Assembly: GCA_026874595.1 (NCBI GenBank)
Contig: CM049308.1
Coordinates: forward strand, 38,031,027 to 38,095,026
Direction of reading: 5' to 3'
DNA length: 64,000 nucleotides
DNA from: Sipunculus nudus
Lineage: Eukaryota; Annelida; Sipuncula; Golfingiida; Sipunculidae
Position numbers and translations under genes: made by a program. Numbering within the stretch: position 1 is the stretch's first letter; each line of letters begins with the position of its first letter. Shown piece by piece: positions 55,717 to 64,000 of the stretch. Below the pieces are notes generated by a model. That model was given only the letters and a program-made list of their open reading frames with translations. It ran no database searches and was not told the DNA's origin.

Positions 55717-57039
55717 TCATGTAGAATTAACAGATATGAGATACACTGCAGAATTTAAAGTTATCGGTTTACCAGTAAATCCTTCGCAATTGATATGCGC
55801 GTCCAGTTTGTGGACTGAAACAATATAACTTCCATGCCCTAATTCTATAAGGAGAGGTTGACTACTGTTAATGAAGGTTGTTAGACAGTGACGTTTAGCT
55901 GTCTCATCTCCAGTGATAATGGCGCGTTCACACATAAATTGATTACGGGGGTAGCGCGTGCCGGTATCACAAATTTCTGGGTTATTACCAACACAATTTT
56001 TTGGAATGAGGAAATGTCCAGACTTAGTTTGGAATGCAATATCTTCTGTTAGTAAAAATTTCGAATAAATACCTGCAGCTACAGGGAATGGGAATGATCT
56101 TAGATAGTACCGCAAGTATGAAATAGCATCGTGAAACGGAAGGATAACATGATATACTAGTGCGTTATTGTCCGTCCAAAGAGGGGTAACTCTGACGTAG
56201 GTGTAGTACCAGGCGATCGGTGCTGGGTAGTACTTCCGAGCTGCAGCTTGATGAAGAATGGCGACTAACTCCGAGCGAGGGAGAAGTTGTTCAGTGAGAC
56301 GTTGCTGTTCCAGTGATTGCCGTTGGTTATTGTAGGAGTCCAGCTGTCTTGTGTGGAAGTAAATGGCCTGCTCGGCGGAGTTGATAAAATGTTCTAAATT
56401 CTGTACGCATTCGAGTGTTCGGATCGCGTGGCCAATTTTATCCAGGTCGTTCGAGACTGCTGTTGTTAAGCGAGAAATAGAAGTATTAAGATATGAAATA
56501 CGGTGTTGATTTTCTTGCACGGATGTTTCTATGCTTTTCGTCACTGAGATCAGGTTGTTTACAATGTGGATTGTCCGGTTAGATGATGTCAGTGCTACGT
56601 TTACCGCCATACGGTATTTATTTAAGTCTGCCATGGTAGCGGTGCCGAACAAAGTTTTGGATAGAGATCCGATGAAATCAAACAATGCACGTCTCTGGCG
56701 TTTTACTTGTACATTGTTTTGTGAGTTGGCCTGGTTAAGCCATCTAAGCCTTCGCATATAATTACGAGATATGGGTTTCGGCAACTTACAGTCAGGGCTC
56801 GTAACTGCTGCCTTCAGTGTCTGTAAAACCGAGGATATCCGGGAATCCAGCATCGGGCGTTGCAAAATAACAAGTGTTGTCCACTCGGCTTTCAGTCCAT
56901 ATAAAGAACTTGTATCTTTTGCGGTTATACCTTGTGGAAGTGGATTAATGGAGATACCCGGCGTGGCCATCGATGCGACTGGGGCGCGTAAACATATAAT
57001 TAAGCACAACAGTGAACAAGGTACAAGTAGTCGGCGCAT
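55717..57039 (-). CDS. env: F-type envelope-like glycoprotein, unit 2
   Basis: Encodes the same protein as unit 1, with the same TGA (55,717-55,719) ahead of the membrane anchor, the same signal peptide after the ATG at 57,037-57,039 and the same RQRR cleavage-type site. Confidence 0.85.
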   Translation of the reverse strand: MRRLLVPCSLLCLIICLRAPVASMATPGISINPLPQGITAKDTSSLYGLKAEWTTLVILQRPMLDSRISSVLQTLKAAVTSPDCKLPKPISRNYMRRLRWLNQANSQNNVQVKRQRRALFDFIGSLSKTLFGTATMADLNKYRMAVNVALTSSNRTIHIVNNLISVTKSIETSVQENQHRISYLNTSISRLTTAVSNDLDKIGHAIRTLECVQNLEHFINSAEQAIYFHTRQLDSYNNQRQSLEQQRLTEQLLPRSELVAILHQAAARKYYPAPIAWYYTYVRVTPLWTDNNALVYHVILPFHDAISYLRYYLRSFPFPVAAGIYSKFLLTEDIAFQTKSGHFLIPKNCVGNNPEICDTGTRYPRNQFMCERAIITGDETAKRHCLTTFINSSQPLLIELGHGSYIVSVHKLDAHINCEGFTGKPITLNSAVYLISVNST

Positions 57040-57043
57040 CTTG

Positions 57044-58858
57044 CTAGCAAGGTGTTGGTTTCCGCTTCTTCCGAGGTCGAAGTCTGTTAAACCACCGAGA
57101 TGTGAGCTCCGAATGACCGTCGGGTGATGGCGAGCGATGGCGTTTTGTGGTGGCTGGCTCTGATTGGTCCATTGGTTGCCCATCTGGGGTCACAGAGTCA
57201 TCAGTCATGTCAGGGTTCACTGATTGGTTGTTCAAGCAGGGGTCAGTAGCTGGGGTGGGCTCATTAGTAAATGGGGTGGGGTCAGTAGCTGGGATGGGCT
57301 CATTTGGAGATGGGGGTGGTAGGTCAGGGTCGGACTCGTCTATTATGTCGTAGTCTTGTAGGTTGAGGTTACTCGTGTTAGTATTGGTTTGACAAAGGTT
57401 AGACGAGGTGGCGTGTGGGGCGGAGTCAGTTTTTTCTGTTTGGTTGGAGAGATTATCGTTGACAGTGGGGTGATCCCATGCAGGCCGGCGGCGCGTTCGA
57501 TTTCGTTTTGGACGGGGAGGGAGTTCGTCCCAGACACTTGAAGGATCCACTATTTTGACCTGGTCCCTATGTAAACGTTTTAATTCACCTGTCACTTGAT
57601 TTCTCAGGTGACATGTTAAACCCGCAACCCGGGTAACGATCCATTGGGGGTCCCATTTCGATGTAAATGTAAGGGGTTCTTGGGCACGGATGACGACTGT
57701 ATCCCCTACCTTAACTTCTCCTGCATTTGCTCTGCGATCAATATTTTGGCGATTAGTCTCTCGGGCGTCGAGGGAATTATTGTGAGCGTGGAGGTAGGCT
57801 TGTGCGGTATCATCCAACCGATTGCCAAACGGCGTGTCGATGGATGTGGATTGGAGCAAACGCGTGAGGGGAACCCTAGGGTGACGACCGTAAAGCATGA
57901 AGAACGGAGAATAGCCAGTGACGGCGCTTATGCTTATTCTGTGGGCTGCTAGTGTGTCGGGGATGTGTTGTTCCCAATTTGATGGCTTGTTACCTATCAA
58001 TTTTGTTAACGTCTCCTTAAATGTACTTTTAAATCTCTCTATTTTGCCATTAGACTTGGGATGGAATGGGGTGGTCTTACGATGCTCAACGCCAAGCTGT
58101 TTTGGGTAGTCTGTGAAAGCTTTGGCTGTGAATTCCCCGCCATTATCAGTCAAGACTACTTCTGGTACACCATGAGTCGGGACAAACTGGTGGGCAAACT
58201 TGATCCAAACAGATTCGTTCGTTTTGTCAGGAATCGCATAGGCCTCAGCCCAGCCAGTTTTGTGACAGATCATTGTTAGTATATATTTATTATTATGAAC
58301 TGACGGAACGAATGGGCCGATGAGATCCATACTAACTAGCTGCACTTGGGAAGCTGGTACTGGCATGTCTCCCATAACAGTGTGATCATGCCTTTTACTG
58401 TTGGTAATACAGACCGGGCATCGGCTGAGACGTTCTCGGATTTGCCTGCGCATATTAGGCCATATATAAGCTTCTCTAACACGGTTTAGTGTCTTAAGAG
58501 CGGCCATATGTCCGATTTCCTTATGAGCTCTATCAATGACTTGGTTAGTGTACTGAGCTGGGAGCACTAGGCGTGGGTAGGCAGGGGCCGCGTCATAAGG
58601 ACGGCGTGTACTATATAGAATATTGTCAATGACAATATAATCGGAATCATCAGCAGTTTCCGCGTCGCGGAACAAGTGCTGGTATTCAGCGCGCTGCTGC
58701 AGACCGACGTTTTGCAATTCTATACCATCAAGAAGCCAGGGGAGTTGCTGAAAAGCAATTGACTCCGGATACGCCGCCGGGTCCACCCAATCGTGGTCTA
58801 CATCAATGATCCCGATCGGTTCATATGCGGGGGGCGGGAGCCCTGGACAACATATCCG
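57044..58858 (-). CDS. pol: Integrase, unit 2
   Basis: Same encoded sequence as in unit 1: HHCC and D,D35E residues present, long Pro/Asp-rich tail, and the same frame offset from RT-RNase H. Confidence 0.92.
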   Translation of the reverse strand, partial: RICCPGLPPPAYEPIGIIDVDHDWVDPAAYPESIAFQQLPWLLDGIELQNVGLQQRAEYQHLFRDAETADDSDYIVIDNILYSTRRPYDAAPAYPRLVLPAQYTNQVIDRAHKEIGHMAALKTLNRVREAYIWPNMRRQIRERLSRCPVCITNSKRHDHTVMGDMPVPASQVQLVSMDLIGPFVPSVHNNKYILTMICHKTGWAEAYAIPDKTNESVWIKFAHQFVPTHGVPEVVLTDNGGEFTAKAFTDYPKQLGVEHRKTTPFHPKSNGKIERFKSTFKETLTKLIGNKPSNWEQHIPDTLAAHRISISAVTGYSPFFMLYGRHPRVPLTRLLQSTSIDTPFGNRLDDTAQAYLHAHNNSLDARETNRQNIDRRANAGEVKVGDTVVIRAQEPLTFTSKWDPQWIVTRVAGLTCHLRNQVTGELKRLHRDQVKIVDPSSVWDELPPRPKRNRTRRRPAWDHPTVNDNLSNQTEKTDSAPHATSSNLCQTNTNTSNLNLQDYDIIDESDPDLPPPSPNEPIPATDPTPFTNEPTPATDPCLNNQSVNPDMTDDSVTPDGQPMDQSEPATTKRHRSPSPDGHSELTSRWFNRLRPRKKRKPTPC

Positions 58859-60629
58859 CTAGGACATTATTCCGGCCCTGATGATATTGGATCCGGGCGT
58901 CATACTCCGAAAGGATAATGGCCCAGCGTTGGAGTTTGTTATTCAATTGTTTCTTGCTGAATAAAGAAAGGAGGGGTTTGTGATCTGTGAGGATGGTTAC
59001 CGAACTACCAAAAAGATAGGGTCGGAGTTTGTTGAGGGAATAAATAATCACGTACGCTTCCCGTTCGATTGTAGCCCATCTTTTTTGGACGTCGGACAAC
59101 TGATGGGAAACATATTGCACAACACGCTCCTTACCATCTTCATGAAGCTGCGATAGCACAGCGCCAACACAGGTTGCGCTGGCGTCAGTGTACAGCCGAT
59201 ACGGCAGGTCAGTTCTGGGAAAGGCCATGATGGATGGGGATATTAATGCTTGTTTAAGTTTGCCAAAAGCATCTGTATGCTCCTGTGCCCATTGGAATCG
59301 TTGGTTCTTTCTGGTAAGTTTGTTGAGGGGTTCTGCGATATGAGCAAAATTTTGGATGCTATTGCGATAGTAGTTAGCCATTCCCATGAATGATCGGACG
59401 CCTTTGACAGAAGTAGGAGGCGGGATTTTGAGTATTGCCTCAGTTTTATCCGGGTCTGGCTGGCTACCATTTTGATTTATAACAAACCCCAGGACTTTTA
59501 CTTCACGGCTAGCAAAGCAGCACTTGTTCGGCTTAAGTTTCAAGTTCGCCGCACGGAGACGCTTAAGGACCGCTTCGACGTGAAGTTTGTGGTTCTCGAT
59601 GTCCTTGCTGTAAATGATGATATCATCAATATACACTAATACGCATTCCCCTAGTAGGTCTTTAAGTACAGTTTCTAAAACGCGTTGGAACCCGCTTGGT
59701 GCGTTCGCCAAACCGAAGGGAGTGGTTATGAACTCGAACTGGCCACGATGGCACGTGAAAGCAGTTTTCTCCGTATCGGCAGGACGTAAGGCAAGCTGAT
59801 GATATCCACTCCGTAAGTCTAAGGTGGAAAAGATTGTGCTGCCGCCTAACTGATCGAGGATATCGTCTATTCTAGGCAGTGGATACCGATCCCGTTTTGT
59901 AACAGCATTCAATCGCCGATAATCTACGCAAAACCGCGTTGAGCCGTCTCGTTTACCGACGAGTGTGATCGGCGCCGCCCAAGGCGAGGAGGAGGGCCGG
60001 ATGACCCCTTGAGCGAGCAGTTCGTCGACACATTTCGAAATTTCGATTCTTTTATTGAGAGGTGCCCTGTAAGCCCTTTGATAGATGGGTGGACCGGTTG
60101 TTTCAATACGTATCGGAAGGAGATCGCAAAATCCGTTAGGATCATTTGGGCCAGAAAAGACATCGGCGTATTTACTATCCATATCTGTATGTTCACAGGA
60201 GGGATACGTTTGATCTAAACCTGCTATACCGTTGCCACTGTTTGTAGACAACGGCCAATGTTGATTAAACCAAAGCATCGAATTGTGGTGAAAATCTAAT
60301 TTTGCCCGACCTAAAAGTAAGTTATCGGTTCCTAAGATCATTTGGTTGGGCAAATTTTCAACAATAAAGACCTGAATATTCCCTACCGCTTCGACAGGTA
60401 TTTCGGTGGACCCTATTACTGCCAATTGCTGGCCCGTAACTGATTTGAAGGTTGATGTACATTTATTGAGGATAGGTATCCTGCCCGACTTGGTACAAAT
60501 TTGTTGGAAAACGTCGCGCCGCAACAGGCTACGTGAGGCCCCACTGTCAACTAAGCATGAAACAGGGATTTGATGCAGAATTAACTGGATTTGGGGTCTC
60601 GATGTTTGCAGTGTTGCGGCTGTTAGTAG
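58821..60629 (-). CDS. pol: Protease-reverse transcriptase-RNase H, unit 2
   Basis: As in unit 1 but with Pro to Leu at residue 291, seven residues before YIDD, and Ala to Val at residue 492 in RNase H. YIDD, the DSGA protease motif and RNase H acidic residues are unchanged. The Pro to Leu change lies in the RT core close to the active site and might affect activity; this is inference. Confidence 0.92.
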   Translation of the reverse strand, partial: LLTAATLQTSRPQIQLILHQIPVSCLVDSGASRSLLRRDVFQQICTKSGRIPILNKCTSTFKSVTGQQLAVIGSTEIPVEAVGNIQVFIVENLPNQMILGTDNLLLGRAKLDFHHNSMLWFNQHWPLSTNSGNGIAGLDQTYPSCEHTDMDSKYADVFSGPNDPNGFCDLLPIRIETTGPPIYQRAYRAPLNKRIEISKCVDELLAQGVIRPSSSPWAAPITLVGKRDGSTRFCVDYRRLNAVTKRDRYPLPRIDDILDQLGGSTIFSTLDLRSGYHQLALRPADTEKTAFTCHRGQFEFITTPFGLANAPSGFQRVLETVLKDLLGECVLVYIDDIIIYSKDIENHKLHVEAVLKRLRAANLKLKPNKCCFASREVKVLGFVINQNGSQPDPDKTEAILKIPPPTSVKGVRSFMGMANYYRNSIQNFAHIAEPLNKLTRKNQRFQWAQEHTDAFGKLKQALISPSIMAFPRTDLPYRLYTDASATCVGAVLSQLHEDGKERVVQYVSHQLSDVQKRWATIEREAYVIIYSLNKLRPYLFGSSVTILTDHKPLLSLFSKKQLNNKLQRWAIILSEYDARIQYHQGRNNVLADMLSRAPAPRI

Positions 60630-61786
60630 TTTAAATGAGATTGGCCGTTGTGGTAAATGGGGCGGGTGGTCTGGTTAGGTTGAGGACGGTGAGTGGTATT
60701 ATATGTGTCATTAGGTCTGTTTGTATTACCTCGTCGTTGTCTCTCCCGTCGCAGGAAACAGTGGGCTGCTATGTGGTTTTCCTGACCACATTCGTAACAC
60801 TTAGGGCGGCCCTCCGGTGTCCAGGCATGGGGGTTGCTAATTCGGCGAGCTCCTGGGCGGTTGCGGCTGGGATAATGGCGTACGGGCTGGCTGTCTGTAA
60901 TGGCTGCAACAGGAAGAGAGGTGGCCAGCTTCTCATCGATGATCTGACTGATGCGGTCCTCTGTGAGCGGTCGGGTGTTTTCAGAAACAGCTGAAATGTC
61001 CATTGGTTCAGGTACATCGAGGGCTGCTTGGCCAGGGAACAATTGTGAACTTTGACGCTCACATTTATCATACTGACCCGCCAGAGACATGGCTTTAGCC
61101 AGTGACTCCGGTTCCTGGTAAACGACGTTAGCACTTACTTTCCGGTTAGCTAGCGACGCGATGTAATTTTCAACAACAGTGTTTTGTTGGTCGCAGTTTG
61201 TAGCGGCAAAGGGGAAAGCTTCTTCGGCAGCGGCGCGGAAGCGGCGATTGTACGAAATCAGATCTTCATGGGGTGACTGCTTCATTTTAGCTAGTTTCAG
61301 TCTGAGTTCTCTGTCCACATCAGGGGGAAAGAATGCGCGTCTGATCTGTACTTTGATTTCGCACCACGGGCAGTCAAAACGATCTAGAGGCGTGTCCACA
61401 TTATTTGACTGTGCATCCGTAATAAAGCGGTTTAGCACGGCTTCAATTTCATAGCGAAGTTCACCTCGAGCTGTCTTTGTTACCACTTCCACGATGATAC
61501 GGTTATCTTTGGTGTACTGTATGGCCGAATCCATTTCCTTTAACCAGGTTTTCAGAAGTTTTGGCGAGGAACCGTCGCAGATGAAGGTTCGTTGAATTAG
61601 GTCACTTACTAATTTTGATCGCCGGCGGTCTGCTTGTTCCCGCTGTTTTGCCTCGTTATCAGCAACAAGTAGCCGTTCGAGTGATGAAATACATCTTTCG
61701 AATTTGTCCATCTGTTCCGGGTGTATGACTACCGGGTGTGCTGAAACCACCGCCGGTGGGTCTGCGTTAACCCTTTGTTGCGACAT
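60623..61786 (-). CDS. gag: Gag, unit 2
   Basis: Same as unit 1 except Ser to Phe at residue 68. The CCHC knuckle and the end at the slippery heptamer are unchanged. Confidence 0.93.
   Translation of the reverse strand: MSQQRVNADPPAVVSAHPVVIHPEQMDKFERCISSLERLLVADNEAKQREQADRRRSKLVSDLIQRTFICDGSSPKLLKTWLKEMDSAIQYTKDNRIIVEVVTKTARGELRYEIEAVLNRFITDAQSNNVDTPLDRFDCPWCEIKVQIRRAFFPPDVDRELRLKLAKMKQSPHEDLISYNRRFRAAAEEAFPFAATNCDQQNTVVENYIASLANRKVSANVVYQEPESLAKAMSLAGQYDKCERQSSQLFPGQAALDVPEPMDISAVSENTRPLTEDRISQIIDEKLATSLPVAAITDSQPVRHYPSRNRPGARRISNPHAWTPEGRPKCYECGQENHIAAHCFLRRERQRRGNTNRPNDTYNTTHRPQPNQTTRPIYHNGQSHLNY
60629..60635 (-). promoter_or_regulatory. -1 frameshift site T TTA AAC, unit 2
   Basis: Identical heptamer, phase and distance to the gag stop as in unit 1. 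Confidence 0.85.
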
Positions 61787-61837
61787 CTTCAGAAGTAACT
61801 GATAAAGATTCCAGTCCGAAGTGGCACGCTCGTCAAT

Positions 61838-62706
61838 TGTAGAGATGCATACTCAAGGAACACACACACAGACAACTCCAGTTAGAGTGAAGCCGTGTTT
61901 AATTTATTCCAAGTAATGACAACTTTATAATACAAGAGTGATAAACCCAAGAGAACTGGCTTGCGCTCAGTTCGGCTCTCGGTCCTACTCTGCCGCCCCG
62001 TCGTGATTTTTCGTCTAACTAGAATCTAACAATATATTTCAACCAATCAAACCTTAGACCAAGGATACATGAATAAACATCAGAACAATTATAATCAATT
62101 ATCAATCCAACAAGTAATCTAGGAGGTGCCACCCCTGCGGGCCGTGTCACTTACGTGGTTCAATTAACATCACAAGGAAGTGCCAGGCGGCCCGGCGGGG
62201 GGAACTCACACATTTAGGAAACTGTCAACGTAATTGCGTAATCCGGATGCCAGTACCTGGCAGATTGAATGGATTGCTCATTGAGGTTTATAATTAAACA
62301 TACACAGAGTCCCGACTAAGCTTTTGCAGCTGTACATACAATTGTTCAATAACAATACAAATTTAAGCTTTTAGTAATCCATGGCTATATACATTTATAC
62401 ACAATTGGTTTTACATTTTAGGGAACCGAGCGGCATTCATTGCTTCTAGGGGAATACGCAAAATTACTGCCCATATCTATTCTACTTGATATACATATAG
62501 GAGATGCTAACATAAATATAAATGATATCAGAATGTTCATGAATATACGAAATGATGTTATTTCAATAAATACTGGATACATAGCAAATACAATCTTCAA
62601 TGAATATTCTTATTTATGATATTGTGTATATCCTTACAAATTACATACATCGAATACAATTATTAATATATGATACCTTTGAATATTCTCCTTAGGGAAT
62701 ATTACA
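61838..62706 (-). repeat. LTR3 (shared), 869 bp
   Basis: Serves as 5' LTR for unit 2 and 3' LTR for unit 3. No difference from LTR2 was seen on reading. Confidence 0.95.
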
Positions 62707-62740
62707 TATCTCCCCCCCCCCCCCTAAAAAAAATGGAAAG
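62707..62740 (-). other. Polypurine tract, unit 3 (G13)
   Basis: Same site, with 13 G. Confidence 0.8.
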
Positions 62741-62799
62741 CTGGTGAAACCAGTTCTGACATTTTTTTTTTTCAATGATGTTTGCTGACTGGCAGGGGA

Positions 62800-63243
62800 T
62801 CAAGGTTGATTGGTGGGGATGGGAGCCCATTGACTCGGTGGGTTCGTGAATGGAATGCCTGGGGCGGGTGGGTTAGATTGCGTTTTCTTACAACGGGGAC
62901 GAACACAAATGGCGATGATGAGGGTTGTAAGGGCAGTTACGATTACGAGTATAATGGTGGAGGGATTTATCCAGGGATGGGCAATATGGGGTATGTAAGG
63001 GTATTCATTAACTTGCTCATATGGGATGGGTTGTAGTTCTACATGGAAATTGGAAAGATTGGTGTCTGTGATGACATGTAGGGGGTTCCATTTGGGGAGT
63101 GCCTGTAACACCTGGGTAGAAAATTGTGGTACCCGAGATTTCAGTGGCGAGATCAGGTCAATCATGATAGGATGGACGGGAATAGAAACACGAGCTGATG
63201 ATTTATGAACGCCATGCAGGGTCCAATTGGAAGTTCCAAATGT
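62800..63243 (-). pseudogene. env: env C-terminal segment after the in-frame TGA, unit 3
   Basis: Third copy of the anchor-bearing segment, with the same encoded residues from the internal ATG at 63,163-63,165. Confidence 0.85.
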
Positions 63244-64000
63244 TCATGTAGAATTAACAGATATGAGATACACTGCAGAATTTAAAGTTATCGGTTTACC
63301 AGTAAATCCTTCGCAATTGATATGCGCGTCCAGTTTGTGGACTGAAACAATATAACTTCCATGCCCTAATTCTATAAGGAGAGGTTGACTACTGTTAATG
63401 AAGGTTGTTAGACAGTGACGTTTAGCTGTCTCATCTCCAGTGATAATGGCGCGTTCACACATAAATTGATTACGGGGGTAGCGCGTGCCGGTATCACAAA
63501 TTTCTGGGTTATTACCAACACAATTTTTTGGAATGAGGAAATGTCCAGACTTAGTTTGGAATGCAATATCTTCTGTTAGTAAAAATTTCGAATAAATACC
63601 TGCAGCTACAGGGAATGGGAATGATCTTAGATAGTACCGCAAGTATGAAATAGCATCGTGAAACGGAAGGATAACATGATATACTAGTGCGTTATTGTCC
63701 GTCCAAAGAGGGGTAACTCTGACGTAGGTGTAGTACCAGGCGATCGGTGCTGGGTAGTACTTCCGAGCTGCAGCTTGATGAAGAATGGCGACTAACTCCG
63801 AGCGAGGGAGAAGTTGTTCAGTGAGACGTTGCTGTTCCAGTGATTGCCGTTGGTTATTGTAGGAGTCCAGCTGTCTTGTGTGGAAGTAAATGGCCTGCTC
63901 GGCGGAGTTGATAAAATGTTCTAAATTCTGTACGCATTCGAGTGTTCGGATCGCGTGGCCAATTTTATCCAGGTCGTTCGAGACTGCTGTTGTTAAGCGA
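63244..64000 (-). CDS. env: F-type envelope-like glycoprotein, unit 3, cut by window edge
   Basis: The frame is open from the window edge to the same TGA (63,244-63,246). About the last 250 codons of the env frame are present and match units 1 and 2; the cleavage-type site and signal peptide lie beyond the window. Confidence 0.88.
   Translation of the reverse strand, partial: RLTTAVSNDLDKIGHAIRTLECVQNLEHFINSAEQAIYFHTRQLDSYNNQRQSLEQQRLTEQLLPRSELVAILHQAAARKYYPAPIAWYYTYVRVTPLWTDNNALVYHVILPFHDAISYLRYYLRSFPFPVAAGIYSKFLLTEDIAFQTKSGHFLIPKNCVGNNPEICDTGTRYPRNQFMCERAIITGDETAKRHCLTTFINSSQPLLIELGHGSYIVSVHKLDAHINCEGFTGKPITLNSAVYLISVNST

Larger units (their letters stand above)
54307..62706 (-). mobile_element. 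Errantivirus-like element, unit 2 (LTR2-internal-LTR3)
   Basis: Repeats unit 1 at an offset of 7,531 bp (7,529 at the LTR start because of G-run length). Encoded proteins are the same except three amino-acid changes (one in gag, two in RT/RNase H). Shares LTR2 with unit 1. Confidence 0.95.
61838..64000 (-). mobile_element. Errantivirus-like element, unit 3, truncated by the window edge
   Basis: LTR3 is followed to the right by a third internal region, of which only the env 3' half lies inside the window. The array therefore has at least three internal copies; its right end, and any target duplication, lie outside. Confidence 0.95.

Overview
The window reads as repeat-dense genomic DNA from an invertebrate animal. 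The evidence is spliced exons with consensus splice sites, an IFI44-like/TLDc gene family, an errantivirus-like retroelement, LINEs, MITEs and tandem repeats. A lophotrochozoan such as a mollusc is my best guess, from recollection of similar repeats in that group; no ribosomal or mitochondrial marker confirms it. There are no operons, CRISPR arrays or convincing tRNA/rRNA genes.

Layout. 0.5-1.9 kb: tandem repeat of about 140-bp units. 2.8-4.2 kb: 5'-truncated L2/CR1-type LINE. 4.7-5.3 kb (minus): TLDc exon with an in-frame TAG. 5.6-14.2 kb: a large, old, imperfect inverted duplication whose arms and spacer carry later insertions, including a Harbinger-like MITE with TTA target duplications, a hAT-like MITE with an 8-bp duplication and an empty site in the other arm, and a 1.5-kb element with inverted termini. 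15.6-20.5 kb (minus): a broken intronless gene for a very long uncharacterised Cys-rich protein, flanked by an inverted pair of dispersed repeats. 20.5-29.2 kb: no gene recognised. 29.3-29.66 kb (minus): last exon of an IFI44-like GTPase gene. 31.3-37.1 kb: satellite-like arrays marked by the palindrome GGTGGCGCCACC. 38.2-38.9 and 42.8-43.6 kb: two foldback elements packed with ACCGT/ACGGT pentamers. 43.7-44.3 kb (minus): degraded second LINE.

46.8-64.0 kb (minus): the most striking feature, a head-to-tail array of an env-bearing Ty3/Gypsy (errantivirus-like) element, LTR-internal-LTR-internal-LTR-internal, with period 7,531 bp. Each unit encodes gag, PR-RT-RNase H, integrase and an F-type envelope-like protein. 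Gag and pol overlap at a canonical -1 slippery heptamer (T TTA AAC). RT-RNase H and integrase lie in different frames at a C6 run. Env has the same in-frame TGA before its membrane anchor in all three copies. LTR2 and LTR3 look identical while LTR1 differs at about ten sites, which suggests an older insertion that was tandemly amplified recently, or an assembly duplication.

The host genes are fragmentary. The two IFI44/TLDc pieces are on the same strand but in the wrong order to be one gene, so they probably belong to two members of a locally duplicated, immune-associated family that has been invaded by repeats. All comparisons were made by eye; identities and counts are approximate unless exact positions are given.
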